From Gnetum montanum (Eukaryota; Streptophyta; Gnetopsida; Gnetales; Gnetaceae), in NCBI GenBank assembly GCA_015680685.1, contig MNCI01029131.1:1-52356 (forward strand): a DNA stretch of 52,356 bases, in the 5' to 3' direction. A program made the translations under genes and the position numbers. Each line of letters starts with the position of its first letter. Within the stretch, counting starts at the first letter, position 1. The notes beneath the pieces were generated by a model. It searched no databases. It worked only from the letters and a program-made list of their open reading frames with translations, and was not told where the DNA came from. Shown piece after piece: positions 12,601-23,452 of the stretch.

Positions 12601-13831
12601 AGTGGATTTCAACTTTTTTGTTTTATAACTTTTTGGTACATAATTTTTTGTTATACTTTTTACATTTCTTATCAGCTTTTACATTCTTTCCTAGTGTTTC
12701 CATTCTTTTATACTTTTTCTATTTCTTAATCATTTTTCTTATCTTTGATATCTTTTAAATTATTTCTACATTTTTTCATTCTTATCATTTTTACTATTTT
12801 GGTCATTTTTCTACAATTTTTCATCATCTTTCTTATACGTATTTTTATTGATTTTTCTAATAAAGTGCAAAGGAATAAAATAAAATGTAGTTCCAATAAT
12901 ATGAATATTGTCCTATAGTATTAAATAATTGAAGAATAGATTCTATATATAGTAAGATCACATCATCATCCACTCATTTCTAATAATAAGAGATTTTTAC
13001 CATGACCATAATAACATTATCTTGATAATAAAACTAAAATAACCTTGTGCTCGTTATGCTTGGATAGAAAAGTGGAGAACTAACTGGAAATGAAAAGGTG
13101 TGACATCAAGGGGATTTGTGGATTTTGTAAGGCTACTACTATAAGTCTTATCGTACAGTTAGGTTGTATTATTTATTTAAGTTCTAATGAAAAATGGAAG
13201 TTTGTCTAAAATAAATGCTACCTTACCATGTCACTAGAAAGACATGTTACCCATGCCTGAAGGAAGTCTTCTGGTAAGGTTGACATAGTAAAAACATAAT
13301 AAATGTACAAAATAAAAATTTTTGAGGATCCCACTAGAAATACATGTTACTCATGCCTAAATGTAGGTAGCTTCTTAAAAATTTACAAAATAATAATATG
13401 CTAGTAATAAATTACATTCTTGAACTTCATTGCTAGGTGGTAATACCTCTTATAGTTGTGGTAGTCTTGTGGTTGTTAGTTTTGGGATGATGCAATGTGA
13501 TGTCACTAGTAACTATTATGGACTTGGTTTGGATCTTGGATGAAAAGGATAATGATTAGTCTAACAATATTTCACACATAAGAATTCATTATGCCCATTG
13601 TAAGACACCTCATGTCTCAATTTCTACAATCATTTTTACTTCCATTTAACCTCACTAGTATATATAATCATAATTCAATGGTTTTATATAAAATAAAATT
13701 ATTTTCTCATTTAGATGATGCTAACATATGTGTTTTGCAAGATAGGTATGTTTTACATTCAACTCCTTAAGTGCCTATAGACACTTGTAGGCATGGTTAT
13801 ACATGGGCACTAAGGGTTGAAGCCCATTCTA
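12601..13831 (+). other. conserved 3' untranslated region of element D
   Basis: It begins with a T-rich stretch (12610-12860) and then follows the 3' region of element A: aataaagtgcaaaggaataa, ccatgaccataataac, gggatttgtggattttg, two copies of the acatgttac motif (13241 and 13343) and tggtagtcttgtggttg. It contains no open reading frame of note. Confidence 0.7.
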
Positions 13832-13850
13832 GGGAGGATCCACTTGTATA
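13832..13850 (+). promoter_or_regulatory. candidate polypurine tract / 3' LTR border, element D
   Basis: gggaggatccacttgtata, identical over 19 bases to the copy at 7512-7530. The bases before it (gggcactaagggttgaag) also match the flank in element A. The position at the end of the conserved 3' region fits a polypurine tract. Confidence 0.55.
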
Positions 13851-14774
13851 ACTCTTGTAATTCATACCTGATGGCCAATTCCACATCATCTTATACCTCT
13901 AAGACACTTAAACCATCAATTTTCTCTTTTCTACATTCTCATAACTTATCATAATTTTGGCAATTCTAACACCATCTCTTATATATCTCACTCAGTTTCA
14001 TTGTCAAATATTCCTTCTTTCATAATCTTTCATTGTCAAATTTTTATCATTTAAGCATCATCTATGATCAAACACCCTTCATACCACCTCTACATCTTTC
14101 AAACTATTCATTTATTTCAATTTTTTAACAAAAGTGCTCAAAATCTAAAATTTTTCTATGGTGACATCATAGCTATGATGTATTAGTCCCTAATACATTA
14201 TAGCTAAGATGTATCTAATATAAATTGTCTAGATATATGCATGAAGAGTTACAAAATTTTTCATTTTCCACATATCTAACAATGAGAGTTCATGCTTTTT
14301 TTCTTATCTTCTGGTAGCCAAAATTTCAAGCACCATAACTCTTTTACTGTAGCATTGGTTTATGTAATTTTTTATTCCTCTTGATCATAGAGTGACCAAC
14401 TCAATTTTCGGAAAGAGGATTATTCATAGATAAGTAAATTTGAGCCAAAACTTCCTAATTCTTGGAAGAGTATATTAAAGATAAGAATAAGAATAAGCAA
14501 TCAAATCTTGATCAAATAATGAAATAAGAGCTAATAAATTTAGTCATTCATCCTAACTACCGATCCAAATACATAATAAATAAGAGAATAAAAATTGCAA
14601 GAGGTCTTAACAATTAAAAGTATAACAAATGAGGGGTTTCTTTTTAAAATATTCTAACTCTGCAATAATAAGTATAAATTTTAATCAAACGAAGCACTCA
14701 AAAGAGGATTATGAACCATTACAAATATGTATGGAATCCTTGGGTTATCTTAAATAAATTCTTGATGATTGTAG
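13851..14774 (+). other. probable LTR-derived stretch between elements D and E
   Basis: Non-coding and collinear with 7531-8398. It carries a cluster of gatgtatta/aatacatta motifs at 14161-14230 followed by a TATA-like taatataaat (about 14216). It ends with cttgatgattgtag directly before the ATG of the next ORF copy. Confidence 0.45.
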
Positions 14775-16980
14775 ATGGCCCCTAAAAGACCCACAAATAG
14801 AAGGTCCTCACAACAAGGAAGAAAAAGACTAGGAGGTAGAGGCAAAGGACAAGCTAGAGAATAAACTCCACAAGTGGAGTAGGAAGCTTAATGTTTTAAC
14901 ATCCATCAGTAAACACATACAAACACTCTACTTAGGTTGAGGTTGAAGTACCACTAGCTCTAAAGCAAGGATAGCACCTCATGTTGTTAGCAAAATATCT
15001 TTAGAATATTCAAGAAAAATCAATCATGTCCATAGTCATTGTAGAGTTTAACTTCTAATCATTCATGGAATTTACACTTGAGAATATCCAAGACTAGCTC
15101 CAAGCCTCTCCTCTATGATCAAATCTCTCAAGCAATGACGAATGGTACTTAGGAGAAGTTTACCAATTTTGGAAGAATAAGAAGAATGATGCTATAGTTA
15201 AAATTGAAGAAGTCACATTGCCTTACTTCATGGAAGCAATTGCAAAGGTACTTAATATACCTAATGTCATAGCAAAAACTGCATAGGTATCTACAAGATC
15301 TAACATAGAAGTAAAGAAGTTATGGCTATAGAGAACATATGGAAAAGAAGATGAAGAATACATTGAATTGTCTGTTGAGGAAAAAATATAGTTCAAGATA
15401 AGAACCTACTACATCTTTCGACTAAAAGATTAAATATAATTCCATGTATGCCACTAGAGGAACTACTATTCTCATGGAGAATCTTAATGTAAACATGACT
15501 TATTTATTATTTCCATAGATTCAAAGAAGGTTTGAAGAGAAGAAGGAAGGGTAACTCACATTATCTTTTCCTTGCCTTATTAGAAGGCTATGCAAGCAAG
15601 CTTGAATTTTGGTGTATTCAAATGATGTCTTATGTAAGGCCTAGAATGCATCTTATGTTGAGATGTTTAAACTAGTGCCTCCAAAGAAAGATTAGTTGGG
15701 GAAGTTAGCAAGTAGTAAGGGAGTAGCAAGATCAACACCAATAAGCAATATTCAAGCAACGAGGCAAGAGCAAGCATGACTTAGTGGATCAGCACTAGCT
15801 AGTAATAGACCTAAATCAAGTGCTCTACTAGCACAATAGGACTAAAGACCTTCCATGAGCCATTTATAGTAAATTGCTAAAAACATATGTTAAGGAACTA
15901 GGGAAGGTTCTACAATGAAAAAATTAAGAGATAATTTTGTAATACCTACAATATCAACACGACCTGCTAGTGATCAAGTATCTCTATAAGAAGGAAAACA
16001 ATGAAGACTAGGCACAACAAATTTCTAGGAACACTACATATTTTTAAGTCATGCTAGAAATAGGAGAAGGAGCCACAATTCTGGTGATGCAATAACAAGA
16101 TGTAGTAGGAGTGGCAAAGGTGATCATAGATTACATACAAGAATTATTTAATATTCTCATTATGTCACCAATGGATATTATTGGAGCCAAAGATGTTTAA
16201 ATGTTATCCAATACATCCATGCCCCTAGCAAAGTATGAAGATATCATGGATTGACTACTATGATAGGCCAAGTAATGTAGAATCTCTTTGATATCCCTAG
16301 TAATATCACTATAATTCAATCAAATCTAATCTCAACAAAAGGTAAGCTAGTAATGGCCAAAACAAAAGTTAAGCATGTAGAGCATGAAGTGAAGAGATAG
16401 CAAGTTGAATTGGTAGCCCTAAGAGTAGAAAGAAGAGATCCTACATAACACATCGTGCTAGATCAACTTGAAAAATTCAAAACTAAACAAGTGACTTAGT
16501 TAATATCTAGGAACATCCAAGTGGAGATGGAAAATAAAAAAGAAACATGGAATGAATCTATGGCAAAGGCTCAAACATATGCTCATGTCAAAGTAATAAC
16601 TACTATTAAAGAAGAAAATAAGAAATTTTCTATAGAAAACATAATGTTAATAGATATAGAGAAACAAAAGAATGTTTTTGAGAAAATCATCCATTAACAT
16701 AGAGAATAATTTACAAGGATCAATCAAGATATGAGAAAATTATCTTGAGAAAATAGAATCCTATCGATGGAAGAAATTTATGTGGACCTTTTGGTTTTGT
16801 ATGTTAAAACATTAAGAAAAATGGAAGACAAGTTTGCTTGTATGTGTGTGATATTATTCTACTTTCAAGATAAGAACTTGGATTATGTAAGGTTTTGGAC
16901 AAGGAACAATGAATTTATCATGCAAAGGAAGGATGAAGAAAGACATCTTTGTAAAAACGTAGACATCTTGGTAGAATAGG
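14775..16980 (+). pseudogene. truncated plant-transposon-like ORF, element E
   Basis: Starts with MAPKRPTNRRSSQQGRKRLG, a basic N-terminus equivalent to those at 8399 and 45232. The domain region shows VKIEEVTLPYFMEAIAKVLN near 15200 and LTLSFPCLIRRLCKQ near 15560, parallel to element D. A charged, probably coiled-coil part runs to about 16760. Homology to element D fades near 16780 and the protease is missing. The following DNA belongs to the copia-type unit, so E was probably cut by that insertion or by a deletion. Many TAG/TAA stops. Confidence 0.6.
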
Positions 16981-17220
16981 AGTAAACATAGGCAAAGATG
17001 TATTTCAAAAGGAGTAGATGTCTTTCCTTAGGTAGAGATATCTTCCAGCAAGCAAACATGTCTTCACAAAATTTAGGTCAATTTTGGAAAGAGGTCTTTC
17101 ACTAAACAAAGAAGTCTTCCTAGAATGAAGATTTTAGAAAAAGTATTTCCCAGACAAAGACATCTTCCTAGACTTGAAGGTGAATACAGAAAGATGTCTC
17201 ATCCATAAAGAAGACATCTT
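16941..17220 (+). repeat. AGATGTCTT/AGACATCTT motif cluster 1
   Basis: About ten copies or near copies of agatgtctt or its reverse complement agacatct(t) in 280 bases, for example near 16941, 16959, 17013, 17156, 17190 and 17208. It lies upstream of the copia gag in the probable U3 part of the LTR. A second cluster is at 19925-20045. Confidence 0.6.
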
Positions 17221-17912
17221 ACATGACCGTTAGTGACCATTGACTAGTTGTTGCATAAGTTCTAAGATGGAATTGGAAGCATGACTACTATAAGAAGATA
17301 TCATATGCATTGGGGAATGTAAAAACTTAAGTGTAATCACTGTATAATCATTTTGTTAATCATTTTACTCTCTATTGATCTTCATTGTATCATCATTTGT
17401 TCATTGTGAAGTTTGTAGTTTCCTTAAAGTACAAGGATTAGCAAACTAAGTTGCATTCATCTCTTGTAATTGTTGTTCTTTTGTTGTCCTGTGAGGTTAA
17501 TGTTTTTCTTGTAGGAAGGCATCCTGCTTGAGCTTGTCAAGATCCTATAGGATTAAGTTATTAGTGTTGCATTATAACACTCTCGACTAGAGCTCAAGAT
17601 TGCAAAGGTTGTGGAAGCCTAGAAACCACATTCCAAGCCTGACAAAACCTTGCATGGTTAAGTGGTTGGTGTTTCAGCACATCACTTTGGAGTGGGGCTT
17701 GAAGACTATATAGGATGTAGACCCTTCAACCACATTTGAGAGCAATGAAGTCCAAAGGTCAGCTTGTGATGTATCCTCTAATTGTGTGCCCAAGTTTGGG
17801 AACCACATTAAATCTTGTGTGTGTGCTTTATTCCTAAAAGTTTTGATTTGGAAAACTTATTCATCCCATCCCACCACCCCCACCCCATCTTCTAAGTTCA
17901 AAGATCCTTAAG
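17221..17912 (+). other. LTR/leader of the copia-type element
   Basis: Non-coding stretch between the motif cluster and the gag leader, with TATA-like actataagaag near 17289. It lacks open frames and ends at the candidate primer-binding site. A pyrimidine-rich part (cccatcccaccacccccacccc) occurs near 17870. Confidence 0.4.
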
Positions 17913-17925
17913 TGGTATCTACTCT
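17913..17925 (+). promoter_or_regulatory. candidate primer-binding site (initiator-Met tRNA type)
   Basis: tggtatctactct begins like the copia consensus TGGTATCAGAGC, with seven matching bases and then divergence. It lies 44 bases before the gag ATG, a fitting distance. Weak by itself. Confidence 0.35.
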
Positions 17926-17956
17926 TCTCTATAATCATTAACATCAAGAGTAAATA

Positions 17957-19690
17957 ATGGAGGGGACATATTGCACAAAGCCATTCATGTTTGATGAATT
18001 CAAATTTTCCTATTAGAAAGCTAGAATGCAAGGATTCTTTGAATCCATGGAGTTTGAAGTGTGGGAGTCAATCCTTGAAGGCTACACCCCACCTATCAAA
18101 AGCTCCACTAGCATCATCAAGTCTCAAAAAAATGGTCACAAGAGGAAAAGGATAAGTTTCTGTTTGATTCAAAAGAAAAAAATTGTTTATATTATGCTTT
18201 AAATAAATCTGAGTTTAATAGCGTAGCAAGATGTAAAATGGAAAAATAAATTTGACAATATTTAGAAGCTACATATGAAGGAACATGCATTTTTAAGTAA
18301 TAAAACTTATTAGTTTTACAAACTAAGTATGATAAACTCAAAATAAAAGATGGTGAGAACATAAAGGATTATTTTTCTAGAACTAATGATCTTATTGTAG
18401 TAATTAGAGAAATAAGAAAATATCTACCTAAAAGTAGCATCATTATCAAAATGATTACAACTCTACAACTAGAGTTCAACTTGAAGGTCACAACCATAGA
18501 GGAAATCGAAGACTTATCAACACTGAAATTTGTGGAACCTCAGAGTGCTCTTATCACCTTTGAAATGAATCTCATAAGTGAAGGAGCTATTCAAGAAAGA
18601 CCCATTGCCTTGAAAACTACCTCAAAGAAGCTCAATGAGCATGATGAGGGTATGGAAGATGAGATTGCCCTTTTCACTAAGAAGATACAATCAATAATCA
18701 CTAGAAGAAATAAAGGAACATATCAACAAAGATTCAATCAACCCAAAGGTAGAGGTAAGTATCTCTTAAATTCTATTTCAGGTTTCTCTTTTGTATAAAG
18801 TTGGTTATGTGGTGGTAGAGGCCATATGGCCTCTAAATGTCATAGTAGCTTCAAAATGTAATTCAAGAACACAAATACTAATGAAGTAAAGACCAACTTG
18901 TATACATGTTGGGATGATGGGAATTAGAGTGAAGAAGAAGTTGAGAAAGTTGCAAAAAATTATTAGCTCATCTATATGATTGTCACTGATTATGATGCTG
19001 ATACATCATATGATGAACTTAATGATAATGAGAGGTTTGATTTATTATATAAAGAACTTTTAAATTTTCAAAATATTTCTATTAAGTTAAATAAAAAATT
19101 TAATTCTAAAGATTAGGAAATCTTCATGTTAAATTTGACTAATTCTACTCTTAATAAAAAACTCTTAGACCTAAGGGCTGAGAATGGGAAGCTAACCTCA
19201 TCCTTAGAATAGCTAAAATTGGAAGTTGTAGATGTTAAATTAATAAATGAAAGATTGATGAAGGAAAAGGAATCCCTTCGAATGGAGTTAGCACAAGGAA
19301 GAAGTCCCCAAGATAAAAGTGGCTTTGGATGTTGTTCCCAAGAAGAAGAGCCTACATAGCCTTCATCCCATCTCAAGAAATCATCTACAAGTAAGGGTAC
19401 CATTTAAGAAGAAGTTCCTATCCATCAAAAGACTCAAAGGTTTGATCATTTTGATTACTTTTTCTACAATAGGAGGGTTAGATATTATTACTATAATAAG
19501 TTTGTGCATAAAAAATGGAAGTGTAAATTAAAGTTCTATCATATGAGTATATGGTCATATAAGTAGAATCCTTTGTTTTATCAAAGTACATCGAGAAAAG
19601 GTTTTATGCAAAATCACAAAGAAGACTAGAAGTCAACTCAAAGAAGAAAATATATCAAAAAAGAATGGAGAATTAAATGATAGAACCAAG
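17957..19690 (+). pseudogene. gag: copia-type gag remnant with zinc knuckles
   Basis: The start at 17957 gives MEGTYCTKPFMFDEFKFSY, the usual N-terminus of plant copia gag. ARMQGFFESMEFEVWESIL and EGYTPP follow, then a UBN2/gag-polypeptide-like part ending in LEFNLKVTTIEEIEDLSTLK (the clearest open stretch is 18451-18798). A CCHC-knuckle half (CGGRGHMASKC) is at 18806-18838. A coiled coil with repeated LNKKLLDLRAENGKL-type heptads lies at 19020-19290, and a second degenerate knuckle region (YYYNKFVHKKWKCK) near 19490-19530. Frameshifts occur near 18127 (A-run) and at the first knuckle. It would have packaged RNA. Confidence 0.8.
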
Positions 19691-20130
19691 TGAATCTTGA
19701 TACTTTTACCAATAATTTTGTAAGAGGAAGTCATGTCTTGGACATTCAAGAAGTTCAGTTGAGGGGAGAATTCTCAAAAGAAAAAACTCATTCTCTAGCT
19801 CTCTAAGCTCCATCACCTTCTAATACCATAATAGGTAGGTAGAGGTAAGTTTTCTTTTGGTTTCAAGCTTTCATTAAGATGATAGACCATTCATAGCCTT
19901 CCTAAACCTCACCCTAATTTTTGAAGAAAGACATCTCTCTCTAATTTTATAACTATCATGGGAAACACATCTTCTGCAAATAAAAGATGTCTACTATAAC
20001 TTTAACATGTAGGAAAGATGTCATTTTGTCGAAAAATATGTCTTCTTTTTCATTCAAAAGCCCTCATTTTTCATTGCTATATAAGATAAAACCCCCATTT
20101 CTGTCATATTCCTGCATATATACCCCAAAG
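19691..20130 (+). other. non-coding stretch with second AGATGTCTT cluster and TATA-like box
   Basis: No clear coding signal. Motifs of the agatgtct/agacatct type recur at 19925-20045, followed by gctatataagataaaa near 20075, a good TATA-like box. The arrangement mimics 16941-17300, so this may be a second LTR fragment inside the copia-type unit. Confidence 0.45.
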
Positions 20131-21300
20131 AAATGACTAGGGATCTATCATTTATAGAGATTTTTGTTAGAGATGGTTCACAAGGAGATTGGAATGTCTA
20201 GGGCATCACCTAGGAAATGATCAAGAGAAAGTTCTAGCGATGCATCACTTTCATGCACACCCTATTTTTGAAGCTCAAGTGCTCAACATAGGTTTGAAGC
20301 TACAAATTGTAAATGCACTTCTAGATATTTCTAGTCTTAATGCGTTACCATTACATCTAGAACATACTCTTTGTCAAGATATTTTGAGTCTCTATGCTAG
20401 GAAGAGAATTTTTGGATATCCCTACCCCATTAACCTATTGATTTGCTAGAGGGTTGTACATGTTCCATAGTCTCCTTTGATTAAAGGCAATAGGAGTCTC
20501 AACAAGTACATTGAGAAGAGGAGAACTTCCCATGCAGTAGAATTAGGATCCAACACTAGGCCTTCGAATCAAAAGAAGAAAGACTCTTCATAGTTGAGAA
20601 GATCAAAATACTCTGGGGCTTAGATTCATTCTTCTTTGAGGAAATTGTTTTGGCCCATTGTCCAAGCCATTAGGAAGCTTGGAAGAAACATCTCTTATGT
20701 AAGATTTTGGATGTTTCTTGGATTCCTCCTCCCTCTGATGAATAAGTACTTGATGAGTTCACTACTCCTCTTATCTGTAACAATCAGGAGGATGTTTTTG
20801 TTCATCCATGATATTCTTTAATAGTAGGTCCTTCACACATGTATGACTTCAAGATGGAGTTAGATTTCAAGCTAGAGGCATCTCCAGCTAGTGTCCATGT
20901 GGAGCATCATGCTTCCATGTTGTAGCCAGAGCACCATGATCCAGTCCCTCCTACTTACATTGTTCCACCTCCTACTAATGCTCCTAGCTCTTATGAGTAA
21001 TGGGTTATGGAGATCATCCTTTAGGACCATGTCCCAATCAGCCCTAGATTAGCAACTTCCAGCTTCATTAGCTCCACCAACTTCCTCTAGATTTCAAGTG
21101 AAGTTTCATCCTTGGGGGGCCTTCAATGTAGTAGGTTGAGTCCTCTTCTGAGAACATCTAATGATCCAGCTAGCCTAGCACTAGTAGGGATGATGTTGAG
21201 GAGGAGACTTATTATCCATCTAGAGTAGCAACAGATTTTGAATTAGAGGATGCTCTCTAGGTTAGTGATTGAGACCTCAATAGGGTTTTTGTTTTGTTCT
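20131..21300 (+). pseudogene. unassigned ORF remnant before the copia polypurine tract
   Basis: The frame beginning near 20132 reads MTRDLSFIEIFVRDGSQGDW and then changes frame. The longest open piece (20189-20449) is in another frame. From about 20860 a histidine/proline-rich part is readable (EHHDPVPPTYIVPPPTNAPS). Position between gag and polypurine tract and the proline-rich part would suit the env-like ORF of SIRE-type copia elements, but no defining motif is present. It could equally be another gag-like ORF. Confidence 0.35.
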
Positions 21301-21635
21301 TTTGCTAGTCAAAAAGGAAGAGATCTTTTTATCTCTCATACATTGGGACTTTCCAAATATGTGATTGATGTGGTTTGAAAGACTTCAATAGTTGTTCTAG
21401 ATAGTTTGGTATATAATAGTTTGCAGATGGTTCTAGATAGATGGTATGTTTTCCCTATTATCACTATGTGGTCTAGTGTTGTTATTTATATTTTTCTTTT
21501 CAATTGATTCCCATATCATTGCACCTTCATGCTTTTCCTAATCCCTAGTTGCCATAGGAATTTATATGTCTTAATTCTTTTCTTAGTGTATTTTCTATGC
21601 ACTTCCTTTCTATGCTTTGTTCTTTTCGGTTATGT

Positions 21636-21650
21636 CCAAAAAGGGGGAGA
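21636..21650 (+). promoter_or_regulatory. copia polypurine tract
   Basis: ccaaaaagggggaga, in the context gtccaaaaagggggagaag, is the classic plus-strand primer of plant copia elements. The 3' LTR should begin within the next 10-20 bases; a TG occurs at about 21660. Confidence 0.75.
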
Positions 21651-21950
21651 AGTAGATAATGTGTTATTATTAGGATAAGAGTAGCCCATTTTCTTAATTT
21701 TTTGACATTAACAAAATGTGGTATGAAACACCACAACATTTTTCATGTTATAAAAAAATTTCATCATGTAGCTCTCACCCCATGGAACCCAAGGCAAAAT
21801 TTTATTATAAATGTGAAAATTGTAATTCACAAAGGGCAATTTCACATACTTTATATTATTGGGACTGAAAAATGTTTAATTCCTCAAGCAAAAAAAGTCA
21901 CCTAGTGAGTATATTTAGGCATGGGGTGGCCAATATGCCTTTTGGAATGC

Positions 21951-22140
21951 CAAAAAAGGTAGTTTATGGGTTTTATGGGTGGGGGAAGGGGAGGGGATAT
22001 GCATTTTTCTTCACTAGAAACACCTAGAGGGGGGAGGGGGGAGGGGGGGTGGTGGAGGGGGCGGGGAGAAGTGTGGTAAGATCTAACATACCCCTAGCAT
22101 GGAAGGGTGGGTTGGGGGTGGTGTGTGGGGGTTGAAAACT
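21951..22140 (+). repeat. G-run block on plus strand, possible G-quadruplex
   Basis: Runs of three to seven G follow each other closely (gtgggggaaggggagggg; aggggggaggggggaggggg; gggttgggggtggtg). Several sets of four runs with short loops fit the G3+N1-7 quadruplex rule. It is striking in a window this AT-rich. The block lies in non-coding DNA between the copia-type unit and element G. Confidence 0.75.
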
Positions 22141-22325
22141 TTCCCCTCTTCAATGTGGAGACCGAATGCACAACTTGGAAACTTTCCCCCTAGCCTAGAA
22201 ACTTTTTTTCCTTAGCCTAGTAAGTTTTTTCCCTAGCTTGAAAACTTTTCCCCTAGCTTAGAAACTTTTTCCCCAACTTGGAAATTTTTTCTCTAGCATG
22301 GAAAATTTAATCCCCCAATGTGGAA
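22131..22325 (+). repeat. 20-22-bp tandem repeat (CTAGCTTGGAAACTTTTCCC type)
   Basis: Seven or more imperfect units such as caacttggaaactttcccc, ctagcttgaaaacttttccc and ctagcttagaaactttttccc, running directly behind the G-run block. A non-coding minisatellite. Confidence 0.85.
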
Positions 22326-22526
22326 GCGACAAGAAGTAAAATTCATTAATTCATGCACTTCAACAAGCATGGTGGAGAGCTCAGCATGGAAGATTCATCT
22401 CTAGCATGGAAGGTGTACACTGGTTACTATTTATAGTAAAAAATATGAACATTGGGGGAAGCACTTACTATGTATAGTAACCCCCCAAATTTGGACACCC
22501 ATATCAACTAAAGTTGGCAGCCAATT

Positions 22527-22656
22527 TGCAGCAAAATCACATCAAATTTTCAACAAAATCACATCAAATTTCTAGCAAAATTACATCAAATTTGTAGCTA
22601 ATTGAAAGTCAATTTGTAGTTAAATCATGGCCCATTTGTAGCTTCATTCATGGCCC
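22527..22656 (+). repeat. 22-bp tandem repeat (AGCAAAATCACATCAAATTT type)
   Basis: Three clear units (gcaaaatcacatcaaatt, aacaaaatcacatcaaatt, gcaaaattacatcaaatt) and two or three decayed ones with the spacing kept at about 22 bases, ending in two catggccca copies. Confidence 0.85.
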
Positions 22657-23452
22657 AAAGACCTTTTAAAAGCCAACCTCAAACATCATTTAGAGGTTTG
22701 AAGAATTTATAGATGGTTCAGCAATTTTTGACACATAAGCACTTTGTCAATTTAGCAATTTTAAGCAATTCTCATATAGACAATTCCATACTTAAGGCAT
22801 TTTCAATCACTCAAGAGCTCTTGCAAGTTTTCATACTTGCATTCTCTTGAACCCTAGCGTGGATGCATTGTGGCCTCAAAATTTGGTGAATTTTTTGTGT
22901 CAAGACTACACTTCTAGAATTCCAAACCCCAACATGTAGTAACTTGGCATCCAAATCTTCCACCTTTCTCACCTATCAATAGTGACCCAATTGGTAGATC
23001 CAAGGCTATATTAATGAAGGAAGGTTTGATGACATAAGAGTGGCTTAACATTTGGATCATGTAGCACATCACATCAAATTTAATGAGATTTGAACTCTTG
23101 CATAACTAAATCACCTTTTTGCTCATCCAAGCACCATTTATATACATTTCTCTAACTTATTCTTCATTCTTTCTTAATAAAGTCTTAAGTTTTGAGTTTT
23201 GTGTTCAAAAATAAATTTTATCTTCTGTACATCATTTAGATCTATTTACATTCCCACATTTTGCATCTCATAAGTCCTTAGTTAATTTGCTAGACTACCG
23301 AGGGTACCTCAAATCCCATTCTATCATAAAGGCCTTGGGATTTGAAGTTAAGGAACTTCTTACATGAAGGATCCTTGGTTTTCATTCCAGTAATTGAGGT
23401 TTTTAGTTGCAATAGTTTTTCTCAATGCTAGAAGAAGGGCCTTCACCTAAAA
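22657..23452 (+). other. non-coding stretch, probable leader/LTR DNA of element G
   Basis: AT-rich without open frames. It contains phrases such as ttgaaccctagcgtgg that look like LTR or leader DNA, but no partner copy was found in the window and no primer-binding site could be assigned with confidence. Confidence 0.3.

Larger units (their letters stand above)
8399..14774 (+). mobile_element. Non-autonomous gypsy-related element D (ORF-coiled coil-protease, no RT)
   Basis: This unit contains a plant-transposon-like N-terminal domain, a long coiled-coil part, a Q/P/Y-rich linker and a protease that matches elements A and C. The protease is followed within about 600 bases by the T-rich start of the conserved 3' region, with no RT, RNase H or integrase between them. 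Its 3' half (12840-14640) is homologous to the 3' end of element A. It may have depended on enzymes of A/C-type relatives. The flanking LTR borders are not resolved. Confidence 0.65.
16940..21700 (+). mobile_element. Ty1/copia-type element, gag-only remnant
   Basis: A copia-type gag (17957-19690), a candidate primer-binding site (17913) and a textbook polypurine tract (21636-21650) frame this unit. No protease, integrase, RT or RNase H is visible between gag and polypurine tract, so it is a deleted or non-autonomous copy. The zinc-knuckle and coiled-coil layout of gag resembles the SIRE/Maximus branch (inference). The left border is placed where agacatctt motifs begin. A second cluster of the same motif at 19925-20045 may be an internal LTR or a nested relic. 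Confidence 0.6.

Noticed and set aside
22131-22656. Possible CRISPR-like array
   Set aside because: Units are contiguous without unique spacers and the genome is plant-like, so they are minisatellites.
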